Assembly: GCA_016928305.1 (NCBI GenBank)
Contig: JAFGKY010000002.1
Span: 62,001 to 126,000 of the forward strand
DNA length: 64,000 nt
Direction: 5' to 3'
Source of the DNA: Bacteroidales bacterium
GTDB taxonomy: Bacteria > Bacteroidota > Bacteroidia > Bacteroidales > UBA10428
Below, piece after piece: positions 26,401 to 36,050 of the stretch. The notes under the pieces are model-generated. The model searched no databases, was not told where the DNA came from, and was given only the letters and a program-made list of their open reading frames with translations. Position numbers and translations under genes: made by a program. Position 1 is the stretch's first letter; each line of letters starts with the position of its first letter.

Positions 26401-27405
26401 CTTATCAATGATATAATTGATTTTTCAAAGATAGAAGCGAATAATCTTGAAATTGTTGTTAAAGACGTTCATCTAAAAAAAATCCTGAAGGATATACAGG
26501 AGATATATTTGTTTGAGCTCAAACAACAACAACTTTTCCAACCCAAAGATATTGAATTCCGGTTAAAACTGAACAGAAAAACAGAGGCACTCATTATCTC
26601 TACCGATGAGTTGCGGTTAAAACAGATCCTCTCGAATCTCATAAACAATGCAATAAAATTTACACACGATGGATATATTGAAGTCGGATGTAATCTTATG
26701 GAAAAGAAAAACATGCTTGAGTTTTATGTCAAGGATACGGGCATAGGTATTAAAAAGGAATTCCTGGAGGTAATCTTTTGGCGGTTCCGAAAAATTGAGG
26801 ACGAAAGACAAAATATATACAGAGGTGCCGGCCTGGGTTTGTCAATTTCGCAGCACCTGGTAAAAATGCTGGGCGGTGAAATATGGGTTGAATCAAGACC
26901 TGGAGAAGGATCAACATTTTATTTTACAATTTCTGTTGACAAAACAAAACGATCTCACAATAACGACTATCCGTTGAGTTATAATACTGCCATTCCAAAC
27001 CTTGACGGTAAAATGGTGTTGGTGGCTGAAGATGATTTATCCCATTTCCTGTACATTGAAAAGCTTCTTGTCAAAACACAGGCAAGGGTGTTGCATGCAG
27101 AAACAGGTGAACAGGTTATTGATCTGGTTATTGAGAATCCGGGGCTGAGTCTTATCCTGATGGATATTAAAATGCCCAGGATGAATGGCATAGAAGCTTT
27201 CAATAAAGTCCGGCAACAATTCGGGCATATACCCATAGTGGCTCAAACAGCCTATGCTTTGGAGGATGAAAAAAAACGATTACTGAAAGCAGGTTTCAAT
27301 GATTATATTGCCAAACCCATCAGACCGGATGAGTTCTTTGATTTATTGAACAGGTATTTTTCTGAATCCCGGCCTGATTATCATGAACGTGAGAATAAAA
27401 TCTGA
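23401..27405 (+). CDS. Hybrid two-component sensor kinase with periplasmic propellers, no HTH output
   Basis: A 1334-residue one-polypeptide sensor. A signal segment (about 10-35) leads to fourteen or so Reg_prop repeats (WIGTNEGLNRYDG, WVGTQTGLSLYDP, WIGTSYGLDLFDR and others), then a Y_Y_Y domain (about 745-810), a membrane helix (818-840), a long coiled coil (845-935), HisKA with H958 in LSHEIRTPLNS, HATPase with GLGLSISQHLVKMLGG, and a receiver with D1255 in LMDIKMPRMNG, ending shortly after. Classical Bacteroides hybrid regulators of this type end in an AraC helix-turn-helix; this one does not, so it must signal to a separate protein. Confidence 0.92.
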   Translation: MRRTCFRIIIKYCKLYQLIGIILLYLIPGSVTVAQNRELRFKHINTQNGLSNNIVRCITQDNLGYIWIGTNEGLNRYDGYSNKIFKKVMGDTTSLADNMIFTLYMDHQNNLWVGTQTGLSLYDPDKENFRTYTLDPDQYQVHAANRVTGIQEDAEKNMWITVESGSLFYYNRYHSTFEKDTHNFNNIRAFHIDKEGIFWLGGIEGLNRYDLKKNEINHFATIRYQNIKYSVRDVNTIFEEGDTIWVGTTKGRIYNVLKPSLEIQPFKHNLDNSYFIYDIFRSRDGLMYFSTTSGLFVYNKETDHYISYKFEPNNAYGISGIGVTKVFEDFQGNKWVGTFQGGVDLAISGKEFENINNYSKAVTLDVINIRSILEDSRGNLWVGSFDDGINVINPVTGNKRLFMPDDKNVSSLSPGTVFSIFEDSKKNIWIGTYMGFLQKFDFATGSFNSFPIYHEFKNRNGQWEKRECHDIRSIIDDKMGNLWIISHGNCMIKFNMNTGSYKCYARDDNNLAASLADNWAFHLMQDHEGYIWIATPSGLSRFDPKTETFRNYYHRQNDSASLCNGFVVVLFEDSNQHLWIGTSYGLDLFDRQNQRFLHFNENDGLPSMQIKCILEHKPGELWISTGFGLSRMKYSEDSRTGIISASFRNYNQSDDLQDNFFWECAGYKTKSGHLIFGSEKGIIRFNPSQIKDNKTIPEVYISGLKIFNKPISIGEYDSLLKHHIRLTKEIKLKPDQSFFSFEFVAMNYISNENNQYAYKLEGFDQDWIHIKNKREASYTNLDPGKYTFRVIASNNDNYWNNEGTSISITILPSFQETLLFKLLIALGIISIALSFFYFRLNILKNQKILLEQSVEKRTLQLSKANIELEEKNKRILTQNKEIVNQSQEIFNKNKEISDQKVLLEKQKNEVEKAYEELKLYRDKLEELVEERTQELFIAKEKAIESDRLKSSFLANLSHEIRTPLNSIIGFSGLILEEGLNNDERLNYKAIIENSSNSLLNLINDIIDFSKIEANNLEIVVKDVHLKKILKDIQEIYLFELKQQQLFQPKDIEFRLKLNRKTEALIISTDELRLKQILSNLINNAIKFTHDGYIEVGCNLMEKKNMLEFYVKDTGIGIKKEFLEVIFWRFRKIEDERQNIYRGAGLGLSISQHLVKMLGGEIWVESRPGEGSTFYFTISVDKTKRSHNNDYPLSYNTAIPNLDGKMVLVAEDDLSHFLYIEKLLVKTQARVLHAETGEQVIDLVIENPGLSLILMDIKMPRMNGIEAFNKVRQQFGHIPIVAQTAYALEDEKKRLLKAGFNDYIAKPIRPDEFFDLLNRYFSESRPDYHERENKI

Positions 27406-27454
27406 TTCCTTTTTATTACATTAGCTTTGGTATTTTCAATTTTTATATACGACC

Positions 27455-28792
27455 TTGATCAAGTTATCGCTTCTCAGACCAATCACCAAAGGTGATAAGA
27501 AGGTTACCAGAGGATGGGTAATTTACGACTTCGCCAATTCTGTTTACCAACTTACCATTGGCTCCACCATTTTCCCTATTTATTATAATGCAGTCACCAG
27601 GCAGGGAGATATTGATACCATTAGTTTTTTCGGGATTAAAGCCATAAATACCGTTTTTTATTCCTGGTCAATAGCCATTTCCTATCTTCTTGTTGCTTTG
27701 TTTTCACCTCTTTTTTCATCCATTGCCGATTATACGGGACGCAGGAAATTATTTATGATGATCTTCACCTGGCTCGGGGCATTCTCCTGTGGCATGTTAT
27801 TTTTCTTCAACAGCAACACCATAGAACTTGGCTTGATCGCCTTTACGCTGGCCACCATCGGCTACGGAGGCAGCCTAGTCTTTTACAATTCATTTCTACC
27901 CATCATTGCTGAACCTGCTGATCAGGACAGGATCAGTGCAAGAGGGTATTCACTCGGATACATCGGAGGGGTGACTCTGCTCATCATTAACCTGATCTTT
28001 GTTCTTTTTCCGGGATTCTTCGGGATTACCGATGAATCCCTGCCCCCAAGGCTTGCTTTTCTCACCGTATTCCTGTGGTGGATTGGTTTTTCCCGGATCA
28101 CTTTCAGACGTTTACCAAAGTATACATTTGGAAAAAGGGAAAAAGGAGCCAATGTCATTTTAAAAGGATACCAGGAATTACGCTCTGTTTTTAACCAGGT
28201 AATGAAAATGAACCAATTAAAGATTTACCTGATCGGGTTTTTTTTCATGACCATGGGTTTGTTAACCATAATGTTTATGGCAGCCACATATGGTACAAAA
28301 GAACTGGGACTAAAAGATGATGTTCTGATTGCCACTATTTTGCTGATTCAACTTATAGGTGTTCTTGGGGCCTGGTCCTTTGCGCGCGTTTCAGGACGAA
28401 TTGGCAATGTAAAAACATTGATTTTCAGCATTATTGGCTGGATCTTAATCTGTATTGGAGCTTATCTTATTCAGGGAGCAACAGGATTCATTGTTGTTGC
28501 CCTGTGTGTTGGCCTTTTAATGGGTGGCACACAAGCTCTTGCCCGTTCAACCTATTCCAAGATGCTGCCGGAAACACGAAATCATACTTCCTTTTTCAGC
28601 TTTTATGATGTAATGGAAAAGATAGCAACCGTGGGTGGAACGTTCAGTTTTGGAATCATCGAGGCCATCACGGGCAGCATGCGCTTTTCAGTATTAGCCA
28701 TTATTACATTTTTCCTCATTAGCCTTGTATTCATGTTATTCCTATTGTCGCGACAGCAGAAAGATAGGCGCCTGCAGGTAGCCATTCCATGA
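27455..28792 (+). CDS. UMF1-family MFS transporter
   Basis: A 445-residue permease with about 12 membrane segments, of the UMF1/Atg22-like branch of the major facilitator superfamily, marked by the N-terminal RGWVIYDFANSVYQLTIGS and by the loop DYTGRRKLFMM between helices 2 and 3. The substrate is unknown; eukaryotic Atg22 relatives export amino acids from vacuoles. The only start available ahead of the first helix is a TTG at 27455. It follows the kinase gene by 49 bases and could be co-transcribed, though nothing links the functions. Confidence 0.82.
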   Translation: MIKLSLLRPITKGDKKVTRGWVIYDFANSVYQLTIGSTIFPIYYNAVTRQGDIDTISFFGIKAINTVFYSWSIAISYLLVALFSPLFSSIADYTGRRKLFMMIFTWLGAFSCGMLFFFNSNTIELGLIAFTLATIGYGGSLVFYNSFLPIIAEPADQDRISARGYSLGYIGGVTLLIINLIFVLFPGFFGITDESLPPRLAFLTVFLWWIGFSRITFRRLPKYTFGKREKGANVILKGYQELRSVFNQVMKMNQLKIYLIGFFFMTMGLLTIMFMAATYGTKELGLKDDVLIATILLIQLIGVLGAWSFARVSGRIGNVKTLIFSIIGWILICIGAYLIQGATGFIVVALCVGLLMGGTQALARSTYSKMLPETRNHTSFFSFYDVMEKIATVGGTFSFGIIEAITGSMRFSVLAIITFFLISLVFMLFLLSRQQKDRRLQVAIP

Positions 28793-28930
28793 TGAGCTGT
28801 TTGAATTGCAATAATTCTTACTGATTTATGCCTTACCGCTGAACGTGCGGGAATTATCGGTTATGATTTTATACCCTCAGTCCGTACTTATGATTATTCC
28901 TAACCAGAACTGCTTTCCCGATAATCAGCC
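28793..28930. other. Convergent intergenic region
   Basis: Lies between the ends of the UMF1 transporter gene and the glycogen operon. ATTATCGG near 28853 and CCGATAAT near 28918 are inverted copies but far apart, so a terminator is only possible. No gene is present. Confidence 0.3.
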
Positions 28931-31900
28931 CTATCCAATCCATCTCACAAAACCTATGTCCTGACGGTGTGCCAGTAATTCATTCTTTGGGAACATCCGC
29001 AGTCCGTATGTAAATGTTCCCGGCTGTCCGATCTTAATCTGTGCTGTATATGTAGCTTTATCCACAACAAATTCGTTGAGCTCAAATTCATGTGTTGAAA
29101 TGATTCTCTCACCATTTTCGGTAACAACAAGTTCGACGCCCACCTCGTTTGCCGGAATTTCGTTCAGATCAAGCACAACTTTTCCCTGGTATTCCTGTCC
29201 CACACTGAACACTTCAGTCCCTTTATTGAAAATATTAATTTCCAAAACGTTAATATTGTTCCATGCCTTGGCAATTCGTTTCTTCCATGAAGAAATCTTT
29301 TTTGCAATTTCAAAATCATCCTTAATGATCATCTGATGCCTTTCGTATAATCGTTGATAATACCGCTGGCCATAATCGTTAATCATGCGGGTTGTAGTAA
29401 AATGCGGAGCAATTTTTGTTATGGAGTTTCTTATCATCTGCACCCATTCGACCGGTATATTTTGAGCATCCCTGTCATAAAATGCAGGGATCACTTCCTG
29501 CTCCAGCATGGTATAAATTATTTCCGCATCGAGATCATCCTGAAGGCTGTGATCATCATAGGCTGATTCATTGGTCAGCGCCCAGCCGGCATCCGGATGA
29601 TATCCTTCAACCCACCAGCCATCGAGTACGCTGAAGTGCAATGTGCCATTCATGACGGCCTTTTCTCCACTGGTACCGGAAGCTTCCAGTGATCTTGTTG
29701 GAGTATTAAGCCATATGTCCGCTCCCTGAACCATGATTCTTGCAAGATTCATATCATAATTCTGCAGGAACAGGATTTTACCAAGGAACTCCGGATGTTT
29801 TGACAGATCAAATACAATTTTGATCAGATCCTGCCCGGCTTTATCGTGAGGATGTGCTTTGCCGGCAAAGATAAACTGTATGGGTTTGCCGGGTATGCTC
29901 ATTATTTTAGCCAGCCTTTCGGGATTACGAAACAACAGATGCGCTCTTTTGTATGTAGCGAAGCGGCGGGCAAAACAGATCGTAAGTGAATTTTCCGATA
30001 ACGTATTGTTTATGGCAATGATCTGTTTCGGATCCTCATGCCGTTTGATCCAATTTTCCTTAAAGCGTTCACGGATAGCATCAATTAGTTTTTTACGAAG
30101 CTGTTGTTTCGTCTGCCAGATGAGTTCATCGGGCACCTCATCAATCTTTGACCACCTGTCAAACTGGAGAAGATTGTTTTCAAAGTCTTTACCGAAAGAA
30201 TCGGTATAAAGCTTCTTCCACTCTTTCGCCGTCCATGTGGCATAATGTACACCGTTTGTAACATATCCGATGTGCAGCTCCTCCGGAAGATATCCGGGCC
30301 AGAGCCTGGCAAACATTTCCTGGGTTACGGTTCCGTGCAGCATGCTCACTCCATTGATTTCCTGTGCAAGATGTGCCGCAAGATGGCTCATATTGAATTT
30401 TTCATCCCAGCTGTTCGGTGTCGTGCGTCCCAGGGCCATAAGCTCGTTCCAGCCTATCCTTAACCGTTCCGGATAATGTCCGATATAACGCCGAAGCAGC
30501 TCTTCTTCGAAGGCATCATGCCCGGCCGGAACAGGTGTATGTGTGGTGAAAAGAGTTGATGATCTTACTATTTCACGGGCTTCAGCAAAAGTAAGGTTAG
30601 CACGATGTATATACCATCGCATGCGTTCGAGTCCTATAAATGCGCTATGACCTTCATTGCTGTGATAAAGATCGGGTCTCAGACCTAAAACTTCCAGTGC
30701 TCTCATGCCTCCGATGCCAAGCAGCAGTTCCTGTTTCAGCCGGTTTTCATTATTGCCACCGTACAAATGATGAGTAACAGAACGATCCTCCTCGATATTG
30801 GATTCAAAATCGGTATCCAGCAAATAAAGTTTTATACGGCCCACGCAAACTTCCCATATCCTTGCATGCATAACGCGACCAGGAAGCACGATTGAAATAG
30901 TTTTAAAATGTCCGTTTTCATCTTTTATCGGTCGGATGGGTAATTTTGAGAAATGCTGAAAATCATATGTAGCCTGCTGTTCACCCCGTGTGGTAATTTG
31001 CTGGGTAAAATAGCCATACCGGTATAGCAATCCTATGGCTACGATATTTACTTTGTGATCACTGGCTTCTTTCAGATAATCTCCGGCAAGTATCCCCAAT
31101 CCCCCGGAATAGGTTTTCAACGAACTATGCAATCCATATTCCATGCTAAAATAGGCTATAAAAGGCCTTTTATCCGTCACATTTTCTTTTATATAGTCTT
31201 TGTATCTTCGATAAACACGATTTATTTTCTCCACGTATTTTTTATCCTTACTCAACAGATCCAGTCTTTCAAAACTCACCTGTTCAAAGAGAATGACCGG
31301 ATTCTGGTCACATTTGCTCCAGACCTCAGGATCAATACTCTCCAGGATTTCCTGTGTTTCATTATCCCATGTCCACCAAAGATTCTGGACGATCTCGTTC
31401 AGGTGTGAAAGGGTTTCCGGTAAGGTTGATTTAACAATAATCCTTTTCCATATCGGTGCATTCACAGTAGGTGAAACATATTCATGAACCAGTTCACTGG
31501 GTTTCTCTTCAATTTGTACAAATTGATCACTGCGTTTCGCAACCTGCTGCAATGCGAAATCATAGCACTCCTTATAATAAGAAATCAGGGTGTTCCACAA
31601 GACTGTCCGGGAAATAGTAAAGGCATCTTTTCTCACCTTATTCATTTCTTCCGGTTTCAAGGCATACTTTGATTTTATGGATGAGACAATTTTTGTAACT
31701 ACCTCGCTGTCATTATCATCTGTACGATCGATAATATCTATGCATTTCCCGGCTGAAGTGCATTCCTTGAGGATCCATAATCCAAAACCGGCCAGGGTGG
31801 TTGTAACAGTAGGTACCGAAAAAGCCAGGCTCTCCAAGGGTGTATATCCCCATGGTTCGTAATAGGAAGCGAAGACGGTAAGATCCAACCCAATGAGGAG

Positions 31901-33166
31901 ATCGTAATAAGGCATATTGAAAATCCCGTCATTCCCATTTAAATAAGAAGGGACAAATAAGACTTTAACTCTTTCTTCAGGGGTATTGCCCAAACCTGCT
32001 TTTTTAATGCGGTTCAGAATCGGATCCCATTCAGCATCGTGCAGGTTATGTGTAAGATACAGCGAATCGGTCATTAAGGGATTATCCGTTGCCTGACCCT
32101 GCAGAAGATCTTTACGCGGACCATAATGATTGGCAGGAATGAGTATGTATGCAAGAACAGGTCGATCAAGATTTTCTGCAGCATTAAGTCTTCCCAGTGC
32201 ATCGATGAACAGATCTATTCCTTTGTTTTTAAATTCATAACGGCCGCTGGTAGCCACTATAAAGGGAGTTATATCAAATGACTGATGTAAAACTATTTCG
32301 GCTACCTCAATCAGTTTTTTCCGGGCTTCTTCACGTTTACGGTCGAACTTTTCTCCGTCAGGTACAAATGTATCTTCAAAACCATTTGGCGTAATCAGAT
32401 CGACATGCTTTTGCAGGAACTGACTGCATTCCTTAGCTGTAATCTCACTTACGGTTGTAAAGGCATCCGCGTGTTGTGCGGAATTCTTTTCCAGTGATTG
32501 CTTTGATACAATATTGAATTCCTTGGCTATTTCTTCAGCATCATACGTTGTAAGATTCTTGTATAAAGGTCTGTTATTACCTGCCAGGCAACGTCCAACA
32601 ACCGTAGCATGCGTAGTAAATACGGTCCCGACTTGCGGAAGGCTGTGCTTTAAATTCAGTAGCCCGTTGCCTGTCATCCATTCATGAAAATGGGCAACAA
32701 TGCGATCTTTGGTAGTAAGGTTGAATTTTATGAAACTTTCAATCACTTTACCGGCCATATATCCGAAAAGTGCAGGTTCTATATAGTCCCACTGGCCAGA
32801 TAAAGAATCCAGTTTATATTGTTCCCACAATTCAAAGAATATTTTGTCCTTGTTTTGAAAGCTATTCGAGAAATTGAGGATAATCGCTATAGGATATCCG
32901 TTAATATTCCAACGGCCGATTTTAATCACCAGTCCTTCCGATTCAGCTTGCTTTTTCCATCCGGCGAATAATTGCGGATCTTCAACAAATTCCGGATTAC
33001 CGTTTTCGTCTTTTATGAGGTCAGGTCCGATAACAATATAATTATTTTTCAATTCACGAACAAGGGATAAAGTTTTTGTGGCAATTACTGTATGAATACC
33101 TCCGACCTTATTGCATACTTCCCAACTAACTTCAAATACATAATCCGGTACAAAATTCTTCTTCAT
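28931..33166 (-). CDS. Glycogen synthase (GT3) - alpha-glucan phosphorylase (GT35) fusion
   Basis: A 1411-residue bifunctional protein from the ATG at 33166. Residues 1-545 resemble the eukaryote-type GT3 glycogen synthase (FEVSWEVCNKVGGIHTV, AHFHEWMTGNGLL, TTHATVVGR, and YYEPWGYTPLESLAFSVPTVTT for donor binding). About 583-663 is the DUF3417 domain (LSHLNEIVQNLWWTWD), then GT35 phosphorylase (FSMEYGLHSSLKTYSGGLG onward), with the pyridoxal-phosphate Lys at about 1169 in ASGTSGEKAVMNG. A C-terminal beta-rich domain (1290-1411) closes it. It can in principle both extend and phosphorolyse glycogen. Last gene of a four-gene operon. Confidence 0.9.
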   Translation of the reverse strand: MKKNFVPDYVFEVSWEVCNKVGGIHTVIATKTLSLVRELKNNYIVIGPDLIKDENGNPEFVEDPQLFAGWKKQAESEGLVIKIGRWNINGYPIAIILNFSNSFQNKDKIFFELWEQYKLDSLSGQWDYIEPALFGYMAGKVIESFIKFNLTTKDRIVAHFHEWMTGNGLLNLKHSLPQVGTVFTTHATVVGRCLAGNNRPLYKNLTTYDAEEIAKEFNIVSKQSLEKNSAQHADAFTTVSEITAKECSQFLQKHVDLITPNGFEDTFVPDGEKFDRKREEARKKLIEVAEIVLHQSFDITPFIVATSGRYEFKNKGIDLFIDALGRLNAAENLDRPVLAYILIPANHYGPRKDLLQGQATDNPLMTDSLYLTHNLHDAEWDPILNRIKKAGLGNTPEERVKVLFVPSYLNGNDGIFNMPYYDLLIGLDLTVFASYYEPWGYTPLESLAFSVPTVTTTLAGFGLWILKECTSAGKCIDIIDRTDDNDSEVVTKIVSSIKSKYALKPEEMNKVRKDAFTISRTVLWNTLISYYKECYDFALQQVAKRSDQFVQIEEKPSELVHEYVSPTVNAPIWKRIIVKSTLPETLSHLNEIVQNLWWTWDNETQEILESIDPEVWSKCDQNPVILFEQVSFERLDLLSKDKKYVEKINRVYRRYKDYIKENVTDKRPFIAYFSMEYGLHSSLKTYSGGLGILAGDYLKEASDHKVNIVAIGLLYRYGYFTQQITTRGEQQATYDFQHFSKLPIRPIKDENGHFKTISIVLPGRVMHARIWEVCVGRIKLYLLDTDFESNIEEDRSVTHHLYGGNNENRLKQELLLGIGGMRALEVLGLRPDLYHSNEGHSAFIGLERMRWYIHRANLTFAEAREIVRSSTLFTTHTPVPAGHDAFEEELLRRYIGHYPERLRIGWNELMALGRTTPNSWDEKFNMSHLAAHLAQEINGVSMLHGTVTQEMFARLWPGYLPEELHIGYVTNGVHYATWTAKEWKKLYTDSFGKDFENNLLQFDRWSKIDEVPDELIWQTKQQLRKKLIDAIRERFKENWIKRHEDPKQIIAINNTLSENSLTICFARRFATYKRAHLLFRNPERLAKIMSIPGKPIQFIFAGKAHPHDKAGQDLIKIVFDLSKHPEFLGKILFLQNYDMNLARIMVQGADIWLNTPTRSLEASGTSGEKAVMNGTLHFSVLDGWWVEGYHPDAGWALTNESAYDDHSLQDDLDAEIIYTMLEQEVIPAFYDRDAQNIPVEWVQMIRNSITKIAPHFTTTRMINDYGQRYYQRLYERHQMIIKDDFEIAKKISSWKKRIAKAWNNINVLEINIFNKGTEVFSVGQEYQGKVVLDLNEIPANEVGVELVVTENGERIISTHEFELNEFVVDKATYTAQIKIGQPGTFTYGLRMFPKNELLAHRQDIGFVRWIG

Positions 33167-33249
33167 GCTCAATACTGTTTAATAATAGTGAAAAATGAGA
33201 TTCCTAATAAATGCACGAGATAGTAAAAAAATTCGAACAGACAATAACA

Positions 33250-34701
33250 TTATGTTTTCTTTCGTGCGTTGGAGGATTTTTTTATTGCTTTGCCGGTGGC
33301 TTTCACCTTATGGCTTATTTTATTATCCATGGATTTCTTCGGTTGAGTTTGTTGTCCGGTTTTTTTAACGGGTGTTCTGGTTTTCTTCACCAGTGCAATC
33401 TTTGTTTTGCTTGATCGTAGTCTTTTCAACTCGTGCTCATACTTCCGGATAAGTACTTCTTTATCTTCAATGATCTTGCTAAGGTTGACAATTTCCTGGT
33501 CGGTACTACTTTCGGGTACCTGTGCATTCAGGCGGATACAAAAATCACTGAGGATATTCATATAATTAATATAGGCATCATAGGGTGACTCATAAGGATT
33601 AAAATAAGCATGTATTTCACCATCGGAGAAAAATTTTGTGGACATGTAGTACAGATGATCACTTGATTGAAGGTACTTCCAGTCCTTTTTCATGCGGGGA
33701 TCAACACACCGGTTCACTTTGTCGGTTAACGAATACAAACGGTTAAAAGCATCCCGCTGAAGATCATTTCCCAGCCAGGCCGTCAGATCTCTTTCTTCAT
33801 CGGCCCAGGATATGGGATAAGGCACGCTGATGGAAGATATGGGTTGTAAATTCTGTGCAATCTCACTGGGTGTTCCGAAGGTAAATTTGGAATTTCGAAA
33901 AACAGCACCGGGGAGAGCTTTCAGAAAATCAAAAATACCGGATTCAAGCCATTGATGTTCTCCAAAAGTTTCATAATCAATAAAAATATTTGCTGTCTCC
34001 TCTTTCTTATCCAATTTATTCAGCCAGGTAACAAATTTATCGGCTGTCAGCGGAAACTCCGACCAGGCCTGATTGGAAAAGCGAAAAGCAATATCATCGC
34101 TCAGCCTGAAATTGCGCAAAAGAACTTTCAACCGTGGATTAATGGCATTGCAATACATATAATTCGGACTCTTCCATCCCAGAACATGCTTGGCTCCTTC
34201 GGTAAGAATAGCAGAAAATCCCATTTCGGCGACATCAGCCCCTATATTATCGGAATAAACGAGTTCCGTATTTCTGAAAACAGTAGGTTCATAATCAAAA
34301 TACAGTTTTATTTTCTGCCGGTGTTCTTCTACCTGCCGGGCAAATTCGTTTTTGTCCTTTAAAGCAACAAGAGAATGAGAGTAAGTCTCAGCCAGAAATT
34401 CCACGCAACCGGTTTTTGCCAGTTTCTGAAAGCTTTCAAGGACATCGGGAGCATACATCTCAAACTGATCAAGTGCAATTCCGGAAATGGAAAAGGCCAC
34501 TTTGAACTGGCATCCATATTCTTTGATTATTTGCCGGAGTACTTTGTTTGCAATCAGATAACTACGATCGGCCACTTTTCGCATGATCGATTCATTCATA
34601 TAATCGTCATAGTAGTAATGGTCATTCCCGATGTTGAAAAACCTGTACCGTTTAAGCCTGAACGGTTGATGAATCTGGAAATACAAACATATTGTCCTCA
34701 T
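33250..34701 (-). CDS. GH57 alpha-glucan hydrolase/transferase with basic tail
   Basis: A 483-residue glycoside hydrolase family 57 protein. It starts MRTICLYFQIHQPFRL (conserved HQP), has the nucleophile Glu in RNTELVYSDNIGADVAEMGF and the general acid Asp in FIDYETFGEHQW. The family includes alpha-amylases, 4-alpha-glucanotransferases and branching enzymes. After residue 400 a coiled coil is followed by a roughly 50-residue Lys/Arg-rich tail with KKT and KKS repeats, unusual for the family. No GH13 branching enzyme is in the operon, so a branching role is possible. It is 83 bases upstream of the synthase/phosphorylase gene. Confidence 0.85.
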   Translation of the reverse strand: MRTICLYFQIHQPFRLKRYRFFNIGNDHYYYDDYMNESIMRKVADRSYLIANKVLRQIIKEYGCQFKVAFSISGIALDQFEMYAPDVLESFQKLAKTGCVEFLAETYSHSLVALKDKNEFARQVEEHRQKIKLYFDYEPTVFRNTELVYSDNIGADVAEMGFSAILTEGAKHVLGWKSPNYMYCNAINPRLKVLLRNFRLSDDIAFRFSNQAWSEFPLTADKFVTWLNKLDKKEETANIFIDYETFGEHQWLESGIFDFLKALPGAVFRNSKFTFGTPSEIAQNLQPISSISVPYPISWADEERDLTAWLGNDLQRDAFNRLYSLTDKVNRCVDPRMKKDWKYLQSSDHLYYMSTKFFSDGEIHAYFNPYESPYDAYINYMNILSDFCIRLNAQVPESSTDQEIVNLSKIIEDKEVLIRKYEHELKRLRSSKTKIALVKKTRTPVKKTGQQTQPKKSMDNKISHKVKATGKAIKKSSNARKKT

Positions 34702-34726
34702 GCTGATTTATATTGATGTTAGGTTT

Positions 34727-36010
34727 TTATAGTAAAGAATCATATATTTCTTTTACTTTTGATGCTGCATTTTCCCACTTCAGGTTATCTACTTCTTCTT
34801 TAACGTTCTTATGCAACATAGATGATAATCCGTTATAGCGTAAAATTCCATAAATAGCATCAGCCATGGCATGGATATCCCAGAAATCAACCTTAATGGC
34901 ATGTTCCAGAATTTCAGATACACCCGATTGCCTTGAAATAATAACCGGGACATTGGACTGCATAGCTTCAAGAGGTGATATGCCAAAAGGCTCTGATATT
35001 GAAGGCATAACATAAACATCACTGAGTGAATACATCTGAAAAACATCTTCACCCTTGAGGAATCCTGTAAAATGAAACTTGCTTCCCATCCGCAAAGCTG
35101 ATACACGGTGAATAATATGTTTCAGCATGTCACCGCTGCCTGCCATAACAAAACGCACATCTGTCATCTTATGCAAAACAAGGTGAGCGGCCTCAATGAA
35201 ATACTCCGGCCCTTTCTGCATGGTGACGCGCCCAAGGAAAGTAACTATTTTATCATTAATGCTTTTTTCCCTTTTTATCAATTCACGGTTTTCCAATGGT
35301 TCAACTGCGTTGTGTACTGTTACAACCTTATCGGGACTTATACCATACCTTTCAATAATAATATTCCGTGTTAAATTGCTCACGGCAATAATTTTATCGG
35401 CAAATTCCATCCCGGTTTTCTCTATATCATAAACACCTGGATTAACATTGCCGCCACTCCTGTCAAACTCGGTTGCATGCACATGTACCACAAGCGGCTT
35501 ACCGGATACCATTTTAGCCGCAATTCCTGCCGGATACGTAAGCCAGTCGTGTGCATGTATGATATCAAAATCATAAGTAACCCCCAGAACGGATGCAATG
35601 GCAGCATAATTGCCGATCTCCTGAAACAGGTTTGTTTCATATCCTCCCGAGAAATTCAACTTACCTGAAAAAGCTGTATTCACAAAATAACGTTTCCCCG
35701 GTTCATTTTTCGACATCAATTTTTCGTATTCCTCAGGAGTTGTATAAGGAATAATTGCAGACCCTACTTCAGTAAAATGAATACGCCTGAAAAATCCCTT
35801 ATAATCAACAACACGGCTGCTTACAACAACATCACCGGCATCGATTAGGGAAAGCCGGCTTTGATCTTCATCTCCGTATGCTTTGGGAACAACAAACAGA
35901 ATATCAACACCCCCGATAAGGTTTAATCCCTTTGTTAAGCCATAACAGGCCGTTCCGAGACCGCCCGAAATATGAGGGGGAAATTCCCACCCAAACATTA
36001 AAACACGCAT
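34727..36010 (-). CDS. GT4 glycosyltransferase of the glycogen operon
   Basis: A 427-residue GT-B fold enzyme. It starts MRVLMFGWEFPPHISGGLGTAC, the Gly-rich acceptor loop of GlgA-like enzymes, and has VHVHATEFDRSGG, FLGRVTMQKGPEYFIEAA and the donor-binding E-x7-E in SISEPFGISPLEAMQS. The open frame extends 25 codons upstream into the debranching gene, but the ATG at 36010 begins the domain. It may elongate or prime alpha-glucan using a nucleotide sugar, perhaps making a different linkage or acting as second synthase. Middle gene of the operon, 40 bases after the debranching enzyme gene. Confidence 0.85.
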   Translation of the reverse strand: MRVLMFGWEFPPHISGGLGTACYGLTKGLNLIGGVDILFVVPKAYGDEDQSRLSLIDAGDVVVSSRVVDYKGFFRRIHFTEVGSAIIPYTTPEEYEKLMSKNEPGKRYFVNTAFSGKLNFSGGYETNLFQEIGNYAAIASVLGVTYDFDIIHAHDWLTYPAGIAAKMVSGKPLVVHVHATEFDRSGGNVNPGVYDIEKTGMEFADKIIAVSNLTRNIIIERYGISPDKVVTVHNAVEPLENRELIKREKSINDKIVTFLGRVTMQKGPEYFIEAAHLVLHKMTDVRFVMAGSGDMLKHIIHRVSALRMGSKFHFTGFLKGEDVFQMYSLSDVYVMPSISEPFGISPLEAMQSNVPVIISRQSGVSEILEHAIKVDFWDIHAMADAIYGILRYNGLSSMLHKNVKEEVDNLKWENAASKVKEIYDSLL

Positions 36011-36050
36011 ACAGCTCGTTTGCTTTATATTACTTAACCAAAATAAAATA

